A stretch of DNA of 64,000 nucleotides, from contig NC_010505.1 in the NCBI RefSeq assembly GCF_000019725.1, positions 496,001 through 560,000 on the forward strand. The letters are read 5' to 3'. Positions 1 through 10,463 of the stretch are shown here, one piece after another. Made by a program: the position numbers and the translations under genes. The stretch's first letter is position 1; every line of letters begins with the position of its first letter. The DNA is from Methylobacterium radiotolerans JCM 2831 (GTDB lineage Bacteria; Pseudomonadota; Alphaproteobacteria; Rhizobiales; Beijerinckiaceae). Under the pieces are notes generated by a model, which was not told the DNA's origin, did no database searches, and was given only the letters and a program-made list of their open reading frames with translations.

Positions 1-728
1 TCCACTACAACATGGGCGGCATCCCCACGAACTATCACGGCGAGGTGCTGACGCTGCGCGACGGCAACCCCGACACGGTGGTTCCGGGCCTGATGGCGAT
101 CGGCGAGGCAGCCTGCGTCTCGGTCCACGGCGCAAACCGCCTCGGCTCGAACTCGCTGATCGACCTCGTGGTCTTCGGCCGCGCCGCCGGCAAGCGCTGC
201 GCCGAGATCGTCGAGCCGAACGGCCGGGCCATGGAGCTGCCGAAGGGCGCGACCGACAAGGCGCTCGAGCGCCTGGACCGGTTCCGCTACGCCAACGGCT
301 CGACGCCGACAGCCGAGCTCCGCGCCGAGATGCAGAAGACGATGCAGAACAACTGCGCCGTGTTCCGCACCGGCGAGGTGCTGGAAGAGGGCAAGGGCCT
401 GATCCACAAGGTCTGGAACGCCGCCGCCGACGTGAAGGTCACCGACCGGTCGCTGGTCTGGAACACCGATCTCCTCGAGACTCTGGAGTTCGACAACCTG
501 ATCGGTCAGGCGGTGGTAACGATGGAATCGGCCGCCAACCGCACCGAATCCCGCGGCGCCCACGCGCGCGAGGACTTCCCGGACCGCGACGACAAGGACT
601 GGATGAAGCACACGCTGTCCTGGCTCGACGAGAGCCGGCATCAGGTGAACATCGATTACCGGCCGGTCCACACCTACACGATGTCGAACGAGATCCAGTA
701 CATCGAGCCGAAAGCGCGCGTGTACTGA
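1..728 (+). CDS. sdhA: Succinate dehydrogenase flavoprotein subunit, C-terminal part (5' end outside window)
   Basis: This is the last ~241 residues of the FAD-binding subunit of complex II, which oxidises succinate to fumarate in the TCA cycle on the cytoplasmic side of the membrane. The reading frame is open from base 3, and its first codons give the family motif HYNMGGIPTN. VHGANRLGSNSL follows around residue 38 of the fragment; this is part of the FAD/dicarboxylate site of fumarate reductase/SdhA proteins. The helical C-terminal domain ends in the usual DYRPVHTYT-type tail. The iron-sulfur subunit gene starts 85 bases downstream on the same strand, as in the normal sdhCDAB order. Only the N-terminal FAD-binding part is missing, because of the window edge. 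Confidence 0.97.
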   Translation, partial: HYNMGGIPTNYHGEVLTLRDGNPDTVVPGLMAIGEAACVSVHGANRLGSNSLIDLVVFGRAAGKRCAEIVEPNGRAMELPKGATDKALERLDRFRYANGSTPTAELRAEMQKTMQNNCAVFRTGEVLEEGKGLIHKVWNAAADVKVTDRSLVWNTDLLETLEFDNLIGQAVVTMESAANRTESRGAHAREDFPDRDDKDWMKHTLSWLDESRHQVNIDYRPVHTYTMSNEIQYIEPKARVY

Positions 729-813
729 TCTGAAACTCTGCACCACGACTGCGGCGGCGGGGCCTTGCCCCTCCGGCCGCCGCGTCCTGCTCTAGCGGAA
801 GCCGTCGAGAACC

Positions 814-1638
814 ATGGCTCAGTTCAACCTTCCGAAGAACTCCCAGATCACGCAGGGCAAGTCCTGGCCGGCCCCGCCCGGCGCCAGGAACCTGCAGACC
901 TTCAAGATCTACCGGTGGAACCCGGATGACGGGGCCAATCCGCGGATCGACACCTACCAGGTCGACCGTGAGGATTGCGGCCCGATGGTCCTGGACGCGC
1001 TCCTGTGGATCAAGAACAAGGTCGACTCGACGCTGGTCTTCCGCCGCTCCTGCCGCGAGGGCATCTGCGGCTCCTGCGCGATGAACATCGAGGGGCAGAA
1101 CGCGCTCGCCTGTACGATGGGCATCGACGAGTGCAAGAGCCCCGACAACGCCCTGCCGGTCATGACCCGCAAGGACAGGGACGGGGCGATCCGCATCTAC
1201 CCGCTGCCGCACATGCCGGTCCTGAAGGACCTCGTGCCGGACCTGACGAATTTCTACGCCCAGCACGCCGCCATCGAGCCCTGGCTCCAGACGGAGACGC
1301 CCGCGCCCGAGAAGGAGTGGCGCCAGACGCCGGAGGACCGGTCCCGCCTCGACGGCCTCTACGAGTGCATCCTGTGCGCGTGCTGCACCACGTCGTGCCC
1401 GAGCTACTGGTGGAACGGCGACAAGTTCCTCGGCCCCGCGGCCCTGCTCCAGGCCTATCGCTGGCTGATCGACTCGCGCGACGAGAACACAGGCCACCGC
1501 CTCGACGGGCTGCACGATCCCTTCCGGCTGTATCGCTGCCACACCATCATGAACTGCGCCAATACCTGCCCGAAGAGCCTGAACCCGGCGAAGGCCATCG
1601 CCGAGATCAAGAAGATGATGGTCGAGCGCACGCTCTGA
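814..1638 (+). CDS. sdhB: Succinate dehydrogenase iron-sulfur subunit
   Basis: This 274-residue subunit carries electrons from the SdhA flavin through three iron-sulfur centres to ubiquinone. The plant-type [2Fe-2S] site is visible as [10 protein letters not shown] with C80, C85 and C88 plus C100. The ferredoxin-like half has [12 protein letters not shown] from C185 and a second cysteine group, [13 protein letters not shown]. The length is typical for alphaproteobacterial SdhB (about 260 residues) with a short N-terminal extension. It follows sdhA in the same operon, and two small hairpins lie just after the stop. Nothing is unusual in the cysteine pattern. Confidence 0.98.
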   Translation: MAQFNLPKNSQITQGKSWPAPPGARNLQTFKIYRWNPDDGANPRIDTYQVDREDCGPMVLDALLWIKNKVDSTLVFRRSCREGICGSCAMNIEGQNALACTMGIDECKSPDNALPVMTRKDRDGAIRIYPLPHMPVLKDLVPDLTNFYAQHAAIEPWLQTETPAPEKEWRQTPEDRSRLDGLYECILCACCTTSCPSYWWNGDKFLGPAALLQAYRWLIDSRDENTGHRLDGLHDPFRLYRCHTIMNCANTCPKSLNPAKAIAEIKKMMVERTL

Positions 1639-1678
1639 TTGCAGAGTCCGGCCGGGCATGAGGCCTGAGGGCCACACT

Positions 1679-1709
1679 CGGCCGAAAAGGCCGGCTCTCC
1701 GCAGCGGAG
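1679..1709 (+). terminator. Two tandem small hairpins after sdhB
   Basis: CGGCC-GAAAA-GGCCG is followed at once by CTCCG-CAG-CGGAG, each a perfect 5-bp stem. They start about 40 bases after the sdhB stop. There is no T-run, so they may be a weak terminator or a 3'-end stabiliser rather than a classic intrinsic terminator. Confidence 0.4.
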
Positions 1710-1808
1710 TCGGCCCGGGCTGGGAGCGCTGCCTTGCGGTCAGCGCAATTGGCACGGAGTCAGGGTCGAAGCGCCTCCGCGCTCTGAAGCCTGATCCGAA
1801 GTGGACCG

Positions 1809-2396
1809 ATGCTGCGCCCGAGCCTGTCGACGTTCGCCGTTCTCTGTCTGAGCGCCAGCCTCGGCGCCTGCGCCTCGAGCCGCCTCGACGGTCCGCGCAC
1901 CCGGGGTCCGTCGCCCCAGGCGTCCCTCGACACCGTGCCGGCCATGCCGTCGGGCACCGTGACGGCGGCCCCGCTGGCGCCGCCGCCCGGCGTCGCCGCG
2001 AGCCCCGACGCGCCGCCCCCACCCGGCGCCCAGGCGGCCGCGACGCCGCCCGGTGGTCCGACCGTGATCGCCGAGCCGGTCGCGCCGCCGCCGCCGCCGC
2101 CACCGGTCGCCACGGGCGGCCGCTCCGCGGTGGTCGGTAGCTGGGATGCCCGGGACGCGACCGGGGCGAACTGCAAGGTCACGCTCTCGAGCACGCCGGC
2201 CCTCGACCTCTACCGGGCGACGGCCTCGGGCTGCGCCAACAAGGATCTGGCGCGGGTCTCGGCCTGGGACTTCCGCGACGGCGAGGTCTACCTCTACCAG
2301 CCGGGCGGCTCGGTGGCGGCGCGGCTTCGCCAGGGCGGCGGCGGCCTGGAAGGCGCCCTGACCAAGTCCGGCGCGGCGCTCGCCCTCAACCGCTGA
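1809..2396 (+). CDS. Lipoprotein with AprI/Inh (Omp19-like) protease-inhibitor domain
   Basis: The 195-residue product has a lipoprotein signal peptide ending in the lipobox LGAC (C21), then a long low-complexity linker rich in Pro and Ala (about residues 25-105). The compact C-terminal domain begins VVGSWDARDATGANCKV and ends near residue 195. That domain resembles the AprI/Inh beta-barrel inhibitors of metalloproteases and the Brucella outer-membrane lipoprotein Omp19. A lipid-anchored periplasmic or outer-membrane location is inferred from the lipobox. The proline-rich stretch is probably a flexible spacer across the peptidoglycan layer. No partner protease is encoded nearby, so the inhibitor role is family-based only. 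Confidence 0.75.
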   Translation: MLRPSLSTFAVLCLSASLGACASSRLDGPRTRGPSPQASLDTVPAMPSGTVTAAPLAPPPGVAASPDAPPPPGAQAAATPPGGPTVIAEPVAPPPPPPPVATGGRSAVVGSWDARDATGANCKVTLSSTPALDLYRATASGCANKDLARVSAWDFRDGEVYLYQPGGSVAARLRQGGGGLEGALTKSGAALALNR

Positions 2397-2484
2397 GGCC
2401 GCGCGGCGCGACCACGCCGCGCGGTTGGCGCGCGGCGGGAGGCGCTTACATGAGGGGCTCCCGCCGCGTCACGCCTCCGTAAAC

Positions 2485-4350
2485 ATGTTCCTCGATTGGC
2501 TTGAACGCCGCGTCGACCCCTTCGCGCCCTTCGACGAGGCGCGGATGCCGCCGCGGTCGGTTCTCGGTTTCGCCTGGTTCTACCTGCGCCCGATCCGCGC
2601 CGCCCTGGCGGCGCTTTTCGTCATCGCGGTGGTCGCCGGCACGGTCGAGGCCTCCCTCTACCTCGTGATGCGCTGGTTCATCGACCTGCTCGGCTCGGCC
2701 GACCGGGCGACGGTGCTGTCGGACCACGCAGTCGAGCTCGGGCTGGTGGTCCTGCTGATCGCCGTGGTGCGACCGCTGTCGATCTGGGCCCACGAGGTGC
2801 TGTCCAACCAGCTCGTCGTGCCGCAATCCACCAGCCAGATCCGCTGGCGGGCGCATCTCTACACCCTCGGGCACGCGCTCTCGTATTTCCAGGGCGACTT
2901 CTCGGGCCGTCTGGCCAACCGCGTCGTCCAAGTGGGCCCGGCGGTGCGGGAACTCGCCGTCGTCTTCATCGACACGCTGCTGTACGTGGCGATCTACGCG
3001 ATCACCGCGGTCGGGCTGTTCAGCGCGATCTCGCCATGGCTCGCGGTCCCGGTGCTGCTCTGGATCGCCGCCTACGCGGCCCTAACCGCGTGGTTCGTGC
3101 CCAGGGCCCGGGCGCGCTCGCACAAGACCGCCGACACCCGCTCGACCCTCATCGGCCGCATCGTCGACAGCTACACCAATATCCTGACGGTGAAGCTCTT
3201 CGCCCGCGATCGCGAGGAGCGGGCCGCCGTCCAGGACGCCGTGGAGGTCCACACCGCCGCCTACCTCCACCAGTTCCGGCTGGTGACCCTGACCACGAGC
3301 CTTCTCGGGCTGCTCAACAGCGCGCTGCTGATCGCCACCGGCGCCGCCTGCCTCGTCCTGTGGCGCGACGGCGGCATGAGTACCGGCGAGGCTTCGGCGG
3401 GGCTCGCCCTGGTCCTGCGCCTCATCGCCATGTCGGGCTGGGTCATGCAGACCGTGCGCGGCGTCTTCGAGAACGTCGGCGTGGTCCAGGAGAGCATGCA
3501 GACGATGGCCCGGCCGCACGGCCTCGTCGACGCGCCGGACGCGCGGACGCTGACCGTCACCGGCGGCGAGATCCGGTTCGAGGAGGTCGGCTTCCACTAC
3601 GGGCGCGGCGACGCCACCGTCATCGAGGATTTCTCCCTGACGATCCGTCCGGGCGAGAAGGTCGGGCTGGTCGGCGTCAGCGGCGCGGGCAAGTCGACCC
3701 TGGCGGGGCTGCTCCTGCGGCTCTACGACGTGGAGAGCGGGCGCATCCTGGTGGACGGCCAGGACATCGCGACGGTGACGCAGCAATCCCTGCGCGAAGC
3801 GATCGCGATGGTCAGCCAGGACACGTCCCTGCTGCACCGCTCCATCCGCGACAACATCGCCTACGGCCGCCCCGGCGCGACCCAGGCGGAGATCGAGCGG
3901 GCGGCCCGCCTCGCCCACGCGGACGCGTTCATCGCCGACCTCGTCGACCACAAGGGCCGGCGCGGCTACGACGCCCAGGTCGGCGAGCGCGGCGTCAAGC
4001 TATCCGGCGGGCAGCGCCAGCGCATCGCCATAGCCCGGGTCATGCTGAAGGACGCGCCGATCCTCATCCTGGACGAGGCGACCTCGGCCCTGGACAGCCA
4101 GGTCGAGGCGGCGATCCAGGACTCCCTCGACACGCTGATGGCCGGCAAGACCGTGCTGGCGATCGCGCACCGCCTGTCGACCATCGCGGCCCTCGACCGA
4201 CTGGTCGTGATCGACCGCGGCCGGATCATCGAGGAGGGGACGCATGCCGAGCTGGTCGCCGCCGGCGGCGTCTACGCCGGCCTCTGGTCGCGCCAGTCGG
4301 GCGGTTTCCTCGACGACGGGACGCCGCGGTACGACAGCGTGGTCGCCTGA
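2485..4350 (+). CDS. ABC transporter, fused permease and ATP-binding protein
   Basis: This is a type IV (ABCB/MsbA-like) exporter half-transporter of 621 residues. The first ~330 residues form the six-helix membrane domain. The nucleotide-binding domain follows, with Walker A GVSGAGKST (K403), the signature LSGGQ from L506, and Walker B ILILDEATSALD (D530, E531). A TTG start 60 bases upstream is possible, but the ATG giving MFLDWLERRVDPF fits homologous exporters better. The gene appears monocistronic between the lipoprotein and the cytochrome bc1 operon. The substrate cannot be told from sequence; lipids, peptides and drugs are all transported by this family. Confidence 0.9.
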   Translation: MFLDWLERRVDPFAPFDEARMPPRSVLGFAWFYLRPIRAALAALFVIAVVAGTVEASLYLVMRWFIDLLGSADRATVLSDHAVELGLVVLLIAVVRPLSIWAHEVLSNQLVVPQSTSQIRWRAHLYTLGHALSYFQGDFSGRLANRVVQVGPAVRELAVVFIDTLLYVAIYAITAVGLFSAISPWLAVPVLLWIAAYAALTAWFVPRARARSHKTADTRSTLIGRIVDSYTNILTVKLFARDREERAAVQDAVEVHTAAYLHQFRLVTLTTSLLGLLNSALLIATGAACLVLWRDGGMSTGEASAGLALVLRLIAMSGWVMQTVRGVFENVGVVQESMQTMARPHGLVDAPDARTLTVTGGEIRFEEVGFHYGRGDATVIEDFSLTIRPGEKVGLVGVSGAGKSTLAGLLLRLYDVESGRILVDGQDIATVTQQSLREAIAMVSQDTSLLHRSIRDNIAYGRPGATQAEIERAARLAHADAFIADLVDHKGRRGYDAQVGERGVKLSGGQRQRIAIARVMLKDAPILILDEATSALDSQVEAAIQDSLDTLMAGKTVLAIAHRLSTIAALDRLVVIDRGRIIEEGTHAELVAAGGVYAGLWSRQSGGFLDDGTPRYDSVVA

Positions 4351-4532
4351 GTGGTGCGCTGGCGCGATTGCCGGCAACATACCGCTACGATCGAGGGGCG
4401 ACCTTATCGCCGCGCCGCACCCAGCGGCTTGACTCGGGGGCGGCAGACGGTCTCATTGCTCAGATTAGAACCATAATGCTTTGTTCCCGGACCGAGCCGG
4501 GACGAGGGCACCTGCGGCCCTGACGCCGACGC

Positions 4533-5117
4533 ATGGAGTTCCGAACCTTGGCGAACACATCAGCCGCCGCTCCCGCGGTCTCTGGTCATGACGGCAGCCG
4601 CCGTGACTTCCTGTTCCTGGCGACCGGCGCCGGGCTGGCGGTCGGGGCAGGGGCCGCCGTGTGGCCGCTGATCTCTTCCATGGCGCCCGACGCCGACACG
4701 ATCGCCGCGGGCGCGCCGATCGAGGTCGATCTCACGCCGATCCAGGACGGCCAGATCGTCAACGTCTTCTGGCGCGGCAAGCTGATCTTCGTGCGCAAGC
4801 TGACCGCCAAGGAAGTGGCCGACATGAAGGCGGTCCCGCTCTCGGCGATGATCGATCCGGCCGCCTTCCCGACGCGGGTCAAGAGCGGCCACGACCAGTG
4901 GCTCGTCGTCTACGGCAATTGCACGCATCTCGGCTGCGTGCCGATCGGCCACCAGGGCAATTTCGAGGGCTGGGCCTGCCCGTGCCACGGCTCGCAGTTC
5001 GACGCGGTGGGCCGCGTGCGCCACGGACCGGCGCCCATCAATCTGCCGATCCCGCCCTACGCCTTCGAGACGGATTCCAAGATCCGGATCGGCGAGGGCG
5101 GCAAGGAAGCGGCCTGA
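4533..5117 (+). CDS. petA: Ubiquinol-cytochrome c reductase Rieske iron-sulfur subunit
   Basis: This is the Rieske protein of the cytochrome bc1 complex, which passes electrons from ubiquinol to cytochrome c1. The N-terminus carries a twin-arginine motif ([11 protein letters not shown]) before a hydrophobic anchor, as expected for Tat-dependent insertion of this subunit. The cluster box CTHLGC gives ligands C130 and H132, and CPCHGS gives C149 and H152. C135 and C151 form the conserved disulfide. The length of 194 residues is typical of bacteria. petB starts 13 bases after its stop, so the three subunits form one operon. An alternative TTG start seven codons further in is possible. Confidence 0.97.
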   Translation: MEFRTLANTSAAAPAVSGHDGSRRDFLFLATGAGLAVGAGAAVWPLISSMAPDADTIAAGAPIEVDLTPIQDGQIVNVFWRGKLIFVRKLTAKEVADMKAVPLSAMIDPAAFPTRVKSGHDQWLVVYGNCTHLGCVPIGHQGNFEGWACPCHGSQFDAVGRVRHGPAPINLPIPPYAFETDSKIRIGEGGKEAA

Positions 5118-5130
5118 GGAGGACGGAAGC

Positions 5131-6417
5131 ATGAGCGCGACAGCCAGCACCTACGTCCCCAAGAGCCGCGTGGCCAAATGGTTCGAGGCGCGCCTGCCCA
5201 TCGTCGGGCTGGTGCACTCCTCGTTCGTGGCCTTCCCGGTTCCCCGCAACCTGAACTACTTCTGGACCTTCGGGGCGATCCTGATCGCCTTCCTCGGCAT
5301 CCAGATCGTCACCGGCGTCTGGCTGGCGATGCACTACGAGCCTTCGGCGACGGGTGCCTTCACCTCCGTCGAGAAGATCATGCGCGACGTGAATTACGGT
5401 TGGCTGCTGCGCTACGCGCACGCCAACGGCGCGTCGATGTTCTTCGTCGCCGTGTACCTGCACATGTTCCGCAACCTCTACTACGGGTCCTACAAGGCCC
5501 CGCGCGAGGTGCTCTACATCCTCGGCGTCGTGATCTACCTGCTGATGATGGCGACGGCCTTCCTCGGCTACACGCTGCCCTGGGGCCAGATGAGCTTCTG
5601 GGGCGCCACCGTCATCACCAACATCCTGGCGGCGATCCCGGTGGTCGGCGACACGATCCAGACCCTGCTCTGGGGCGGCTACTCGGTCGGCAATCCGACG
5701 GTCAACCGCTTCTTCTCGCTGCACTACCTGCTGCCGTGGATGATCGCCGGGGTCGTCGTGCTGCACGTCTGGGCGCTGCACGTCACCGGCCAGAACAACC
5801 CGGTCGGCATCCCGATCAAGTCGGGCAAGGACGCGGTCCCGTTCACGCCCTACGCGACGATCAAGGACGTGTTCGCCGTCTGCGTGTTCATGATCCTGTT
5901 CTCTTGGTTCCTGTTCTACCAGCCGAACTATCTCGGCCACGCCGACAACTACATCCAGGCGAACCCGGCGGTGACGCCCGCGCACATCGTGCCGGAATGG
6001 TACTTCCTGCCGTTCTACGCGATCCTGCGCGCGGTCCCGAGCAAGCTCGGCGGCGTGATCCTGATGTTCTCGGCGGTGATCATCCTGGCCTTCGCGCCCT
6101 GGCTCGACACGTCGCGGATCCGCTCGTGCAACTACCGGCCGCTCTACCGCCAGTTCTTCTGGGTCTTCGTCGGCGCCACGCTGCTCCTCGGCTGGCTCGG
6201 CTCGCAGCCCCCGGAGGGCGGCTACGTGCTCGCCGCGCAGGTCTGCACCGCCTACTACTTCGCGCACTTCCTGATCGTCATGCCGCTCTGCGGCCTGTTC
6301 GAGACGCCGAAGAAGCTGCCGGGCTCGATCCTCGAGAGCGTGACCGGGCCGGGCAAGCAGGTGAGCGGGTCCGGCATGCCGGCCGGCGCCGCCGCCGCTC
6401 CGACCACCAAAGGCTGA
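5131..6417 (+). CDS. petB: Ubiquinol-cytochrome c reductase cytochrome b subunit
   Basis: This 428-residue multi-pass membrane protein holds the two b hemes and the Qo and Qi quinone sites. The heme-ligand histidine pairs have the fixed 14-residue spacing: H97/H111 in the second helix and H198/H212 in the fourth. The Qo-site motif PEWY is at P288-Y291. This is the short bacterial form, with cytochrome c1 encoded separately rather than fused to cytochrome b as in Bradyrhizobium fbcH. The C-terminus has an Ala/Gly/Pro-rich tail of no evident function. It sits between the Rieske and cytochrome c1 genes. Confidence 0.98.
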   Translation: MSATASTYVPKSRVAKWFEARLPIVGLVHSSFVAFPVPRNLNYFWTFGAILIAFLGIQIVTGVWLAMHYEPSATGAFTSVEKIMRDVNYGWLLRYAHANGASMFFVAVYLHMFRNLYYGSYKAPREVLYILGVVIYLLMMATAFLGYTLPWGQMSFWGATVITNILAAIPVVGDTIQTLLWGGYSVGNPTVNRFFSLHYLLPWMIAGVVVLHVWALHVTGQNNPVGIPIKSGKDAVPFTPYATIKDVFAVCVFMILFSWFLFYQPNYLGHADNYIQANPAVTPAHIVPEWYFLPFYAILRAVPSKLGGVILMFSAVIILAFAPWLDTSRIRSCNYRPLYRQFFWVFVGATLLLGWLGSQPPEGGYVLAAQVCTAYYFAHFLIVMPLCGLFETPKKLPGSILESVTGPGKQVSGSGMPAGAAAAPTTKG

Positions 6418-6435
6418 CGGGCTGACGACAGGACC

Positions 6436-7347
6436 ATGATGATGACCCGCGTCCTCTCGACGACCGCCGCGGCCGCCCTGGCGGCCCTGCTGATCGGCGC
6501 CGTGCCGGTCTCTGCCCAGGAAGGGCATGGCGGGCCGATCCCGGCCCGCGTGAACTGGAGCTTTGCCGGCGTGTTCGGCCGCTTCGACACCGCGCAGCTG
6601 CAGCGCGGCTTCCAAGTCTACAAGGAGGTCTGCTCCGCCTGTCACTCGATGAAGCTGGTCTCCTTCCGCAACCTCGCGCAGGAGGGCGGGCCGCATTTCT
6701 CGGCCGGGCAGGTCAAGGCGCTGGCCGCGACCTACCAGGTGAAGGACGGGCCGAACGATGCCGGCGACATGTTCGACCGTCCGGGCCGGCCGGCCGACAC
6801 GTTCCCGCCGCCGTTCCCGAACGACCAGGCGGCCGCCGCCGCTAACGGCGGCAAGGCACCGCCGGACTTCTCGGTCATCGCCAAGGCGCGGACCTTCTCC
6901 CGCGGCTCGCTCTACTTCCTGACCGACTGGCTGCCCTTCGTCGGCTACTCGGAGCAGGGGCCGGACTATATCCATGCCCTGATCAACGGCTACGAGGATC
7001 CGCCGAAGGACTTCGCGCTGCCGGAGGGCGGCCACTACAACAAGTACTATCCCGGCCACATCATCGCGATGCCGCCGCCGATCACCGACGGGCAGGTCTC
7101 CTACCCGAAGAACGATCAGGGCCAGCCGGTCGTGCCCGAGACGGTCGACCAGTACGGCAAGGACGTTTCGGCCTTCCTGATGTGGGCGGCCGAGCCGCAC
7201 ATGATGGACCGCAAGGCCCTGGGCTTCCGGGTGGTCCTGTTCCTGATCATCCTGTCGGGGCTGCTCTACTACGTGAAGAAGAAGATCTGGGCCGATGTCG
7301 GCGGCGAGGTCCACGGCCTCCAGCCGGAGCTGCACAAGACCTACTGA
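6436..7347 (+). CDS. petC: Cytochrome c1 of the bc1 complex
   Basis: The 303-residue membrane-anchored c-type cytochrome accepts electrons from the Rieske protein and passes them to soluble cytochrome c. A cleavable signal peptide ends near VSAQEG. The heme-attachment site CSACH is C66-C69-H70, and M212 in IIAMPPPI is the likely sixth heme ligand. One transmembrane helix near the C-terminus (VVLFLIILSGLLYYV) is followed by a positive stop-transfer KKK. It is the last gene of petABC, and a canonical intrinsic terminator follows 30 bases after its stop. Confidence 0.97.
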   Translation: MMMTRVLSTTAAAALAALLIGAVPVSAQEGHGGPIPARVNWSFAGVFGRFDTAQLQRGFQVYKEVCSACHSMKLVSFRNLAQEGGPHFSAGQVKALAATYQVKDGPNDAGDMFDRPGRPADTFPPPFPNDQAAAAANGGKAPPDFSVIAKARTFSRGSLYFLTDWLPFVGYSEQGPDYIHALINGYEDPPKDFALPEGGHYNKYYPGHIIAMPPPITDGQVSYPKNDQGQPVVPETVDQYGKDVSAFLMWAAEPHMMDRKALGFRVVLFLIILSGLLYYVKKKIWADVGGEVHGLQPELHKTY

Positions 7348-7376
7348 GGCCGGCCAGATCGGTCCGCTGTTCGGAT

Positions 7377-7407
7377 GGGCCTCCCTCGGGAGGTCCATCT
7401 TTTTTTT
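7377..7407 (+). terminator. Intrinsic terminator of petABC
   Basis: An 8-bp stem (GGGCCTCC pairing with GGAGGTCC, one G-U pair) closed by a CTCG tetraloop is followed three bases later by eight T residues. It lies 30 bases beyond the petC stop. It is the clearest rho-independent terminator in the window. Confidence 0.9.
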
Positions 7408-7476
7408 GGTCGGCTCTCCATGCTACCGCTCGCCCGCCGCGACGGTCCTCCTTCCGACACTGCCCGTCCCCTGCAC

Positions 7477-7594
7477 CACCTCATCCTGAGGTGATCGCGT
7501 CATCGGGCCTCGAAGGCGGGCTCCAGGGATCAGAGCGGCTTCGGGAGGTCTCCTTCGCGGCCTCCGCATTGCTCCGGCACCTCGGGATGAGGTG
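7477..7594. repeat. REP-like palindromic element with 17-bp terminal inverted repeats
   Basis: CACCTCATCCTGAGGTG at the left end (7477-7493) is the inverse of CACCTCGGGATGAGGTG at the right end (7578-7594) with one mismatch in 17. The left end also contains the short palindrome CCTCATCCTGAGG, followed by a CATCGGGCCTCGAAGG block. The same core recurs at 20588 in another intergenic gap. CTCATCCTGAGG with GGGC-CTCGAAGG is a recurrent extragenic repeat type in Methylobacterium, Bradyrhizobium and relatives, to my knowledge. It fills the gap between petC and mtnP, which otherwise holds only the petC terminator. Confidence 0.75.
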
Positions 7595-7646
7595 CCGGGT
7601 GGGATAAGCCGCGCTGCCGAGGCGTCGCGCGTTGAGGGATTCCGGC

Positions 7647-8522
<876 letters not shown>

Positions 8523-8606
8523 CCGGCGGCCCTTTCCATTCGGCGACGAGTCCCTCTAGAAGGCGCGGGCGGCCCTGGCCGCCCCCGACGCGAAGTCCAG
8601 ACCGAA

Positions 8607-9194
8607 ATGCGCAGCGCCTCCATCAGCCGGAAGACCGCGGAGACCGACATCGCGGTCTCCGTCAATCTCGACGGGACCGGGCGGTCGAACATCGCCACCG
8701 GGATCGGCTTCCTCGACCACATGCTGGATCTGCTGGCGCGGCACGCCCTGTTCGACCTGGACGTGAAGGTCGACGGCGACCTGCACATCGACCAGCACCA
8801 CTCGGCCGAGGATTGCGGCATCGCCCTGGGGCAGGCCTTCGCCAAGGCGCTCGGCGACAAGCGCGGGGTCACGCGCTACGCCGACATCCACCTGCCGATG
8901 GACGAGGCGCTGACCCGGGTCTGCGTCGACATCTCGGGCCGGCCCTTCCTGGTGTTCCGCACGACCTTCCGAGTGGAGAAGATCGGGACCTTCGACACCG
9001 AGCTGGTGCGCGAGTGGTTCCAGGCCTTCGCGATGAATGCCGGCCTGACCCTGCACGTGGAGACCCTCTACGGCGACAACGCTCACCACATCGCGGAGAG
9101 CTGCTACAAGGGGCTGGCCCGCGCCTTGCGGAAGGCCGTGGCGATCGATCCGCGGGAGGAGGGGCGCGTTCCCTCCACCAAGGGCTCCCTGTAG
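8607..9194 (+). CDS. hisB: Imidazoleglycerol-phosphate dehydratase
   Basis: This 195-residue, monofunctional HisB removes water from imidazole glycerol phosphate to give imidazole acetol phosphate in histidine synthesis. Metal-binding motifs are clear: [13 protein letters not shown] near residue 32 and [16 protein letters not shown] near residue 60. [18 protein letters not shown] lies near the C-terminus. The length and lack of an N-terminal phosphatase domain are as in other alphaproteobacteria. It opens the hisB-DUF2628-hisH-hisA-hisF run, all on the same strand with small gaps. Confidence 0.97.
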   Translation: MRSASISRKTAETDIAVSVNLDGTGRSNIATGIGFLDHMLDLLARHALFDLDVKVDGDLHIDQHHSAEDCGIALGQAFAKALGDKRGVTRYADIHLPMDEALTRVCVDISGRPFLVFRTTFRVEKIGTFDTELVREWFQAFAMNAGLTLHVETLYGDNAHHIAESCYKGLARALRKAVAIDPREEGRVPSTKGSL

Positions 9195-9261
9195 ACCTGT
9201 TGTCGCCGGGCGCCCGGATCGGCCACGCGGCCGTCGCGGCGCACGCTGTCGGAGTTTCGCG

Positions 9262-9747
9262 ATGCGGATGCGCAGCTACACGCTCCACCTGCCAGCCGAC
9301 GCGCGGCCGGGCGAATCGCTCGGGCTCGACCGGGCGCTGCTGGTGCGGGACGGCTTCTCCTGGCCGGCCTTCGCCTTCACGGTGCTGTGGTTCCTGTTCC
9401 ACCGGCTCTGGCTCGCCGCCCTGCTCGTGCTCGTCGGGCTCGTGGCGCTGGCCGCCGCCGGTATCGCCCTCGGGCTGCCGGCCGGCGCCGGCCTGATCGT
9501 CACCCTGCTGGCCGGCTGGCTGATCGGCCTCGAGGCTTCGAGCCTGCGCCGCTGGACGCTGGCGCGGCGCGGCTGGCCGGCGCGCGACGCGGTGGTCGCC
9601 GCGACGCCCGAGGAGGCCGAAGCCCGGGCTCTGAACCGCTGGCTCGAGGCGAGCCCGGCCGCGCCGCGGGCCCCGTTCCCGAGCGGCCCCAGCCGGCGGG
9701 CCGAGCCGGTGATCGGGCTGTTCCCCGCCCAGGAAGGCGCCCGGTGA
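9262..9747 (+). CDS. DUF2628 membrane protein in the his operon
   Basis: A 161-residue protein with a short soluble N-terminus ([18 protein letters not shown]), then hydrophobic stretches from about residue 36 to 95 that make two or three membrane helices, and a charged C-terminal third. The pattern, with [11 protein letters not shown] just before the first helix, is that of DUF2628 proteins, which regularly sit between hisB and hisH in alphaproteobacteria. The position, 67 bases after hisB and 19 before hisH, points to cotranscription. No biochemical role is established. A direct part in histidine synthesis is doubtful because the soluble pathway is complete without it. Confidence 0.8.
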   Translation: MRMRSYTLHLPADARPGESLGLDRALLVRDGFSWPAFAFTVLWFLFHRLWLAALLVLVGLVALAAAGIALGLPAGAGLIVTLLAGWLIGLEASSLRRWTLARRGWPARDAVVAATPEEAEARALNRWLEASPAAPRAPFPSGPSRRAEPVIGLFPAQEGAR

Positions 9748-9766
9748 GTTCCCGGGCGAGACGCGC

Positions 9767-10426
9767 ATGAGCACCGAGACCGTCGCGATCATCGATTACG
9801 GGTCGGGCAACCTCCACTCCGCCGCTAAGGCCTTCGAGCGCGCCGCTCGCGAGAGCGGGCGCGACGCGCGGATCTGCCTGACCTCGGACCCCGACGTGGT
9901 GGCTGCGGCCGACCGCGTGGTGCTGCCCGGTGTTGGCGCCTTCGCGGATTGCCGCCGCGGTCTCGACGCCGTCCCCGGCATGGTCGAGGCGATGACGCAG
10001 GTCGCCCACGGGGCCGGCCGCCCGTTCCTCGGGATCTGCGTCGGGATGCAGCTGCTGGCGAGCCGCGGGCTCGAGTACACGACCACGCCGGGGCTCGGCT
10101 GGATCCCCGGCGACGTCGGTCCGATCCGGCCGTCGGACCCGGCGCTGAAGGTCCCCCATATGGGCTGGAACACCCTGCGGACCGAGCGCGACCACCCGCT
10201 GCTCGCCGGTATTCCCACCGGCGAGGACGGGCTGCACGCCTACTTCGTGCACAGCTACGCGCTGAAGGCCGAGCGCCCGGACGACGTGGTCGCGCGCGCC
10301 GAGTACGGCGGCCCGGTCACCGCCCTCGTCGCACGCGACAACGTCGCCGGCACGCAGTTCCACCCCGAGAAGAGCCAGCGGCTGGGCCTCGCGCTCATCG
10401 CCAACTTCCTGAACTGGCGCCCGTGA
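9767..10426 (+). CDS. hisH: Imidazole glycerol phosphate synthase glutamine amidotransferase subunit
   Basis: This 219-residue class I glutaminase supplies ammonia to HisF. The nucleophile is C91 in [10 protein letters not shown], and the His/Glu of the triad are H199 and E201 in QFHPEKS. The N-terminus [19 protein letters not shown] is typical. The partner hisF lies two genes downstream with hisA between them, the usual alphaproteobacterial hisH-hisA-hisF order. Confidence 0.97.
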   Translation: MSTETVAIIDYGSGNLHSAAKAFERAARESGRDARICLTSDPDVVAAADRVVLPGVGAFADCRRGLDAVPGMVEAMTQVAHGAGRPFLGICVGMQLLASRGLEYTTTPGLGWIPGDVGPIRPSDPALKVPHMGWNTLRTERDHPLLAGIPTGEDGLHAYFVHSYALKAERPDDVVARAEYGGPVTALVARDNVAGTQFHPEKSQRLGLALIANFLNWRP

Positions 10427-10463
10427 GCGCCGTTCGGCCCAGGCAAGAAGGACGGAAGCGCCC

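Noticed and set aside
439..2103. Leftward 554-codon frame opposite sdhB
   Set aside because: sdhB carries intact iron-sulfur motifs; the opposing frame shows no domain.
5038..7398. Leftward 786-codon frame opposite petB and petC
   Set aside because: Cytochrome b and c1 motifs on the plus strand are unambiguous, and this frame is an Arg/Asp-rich mirror.
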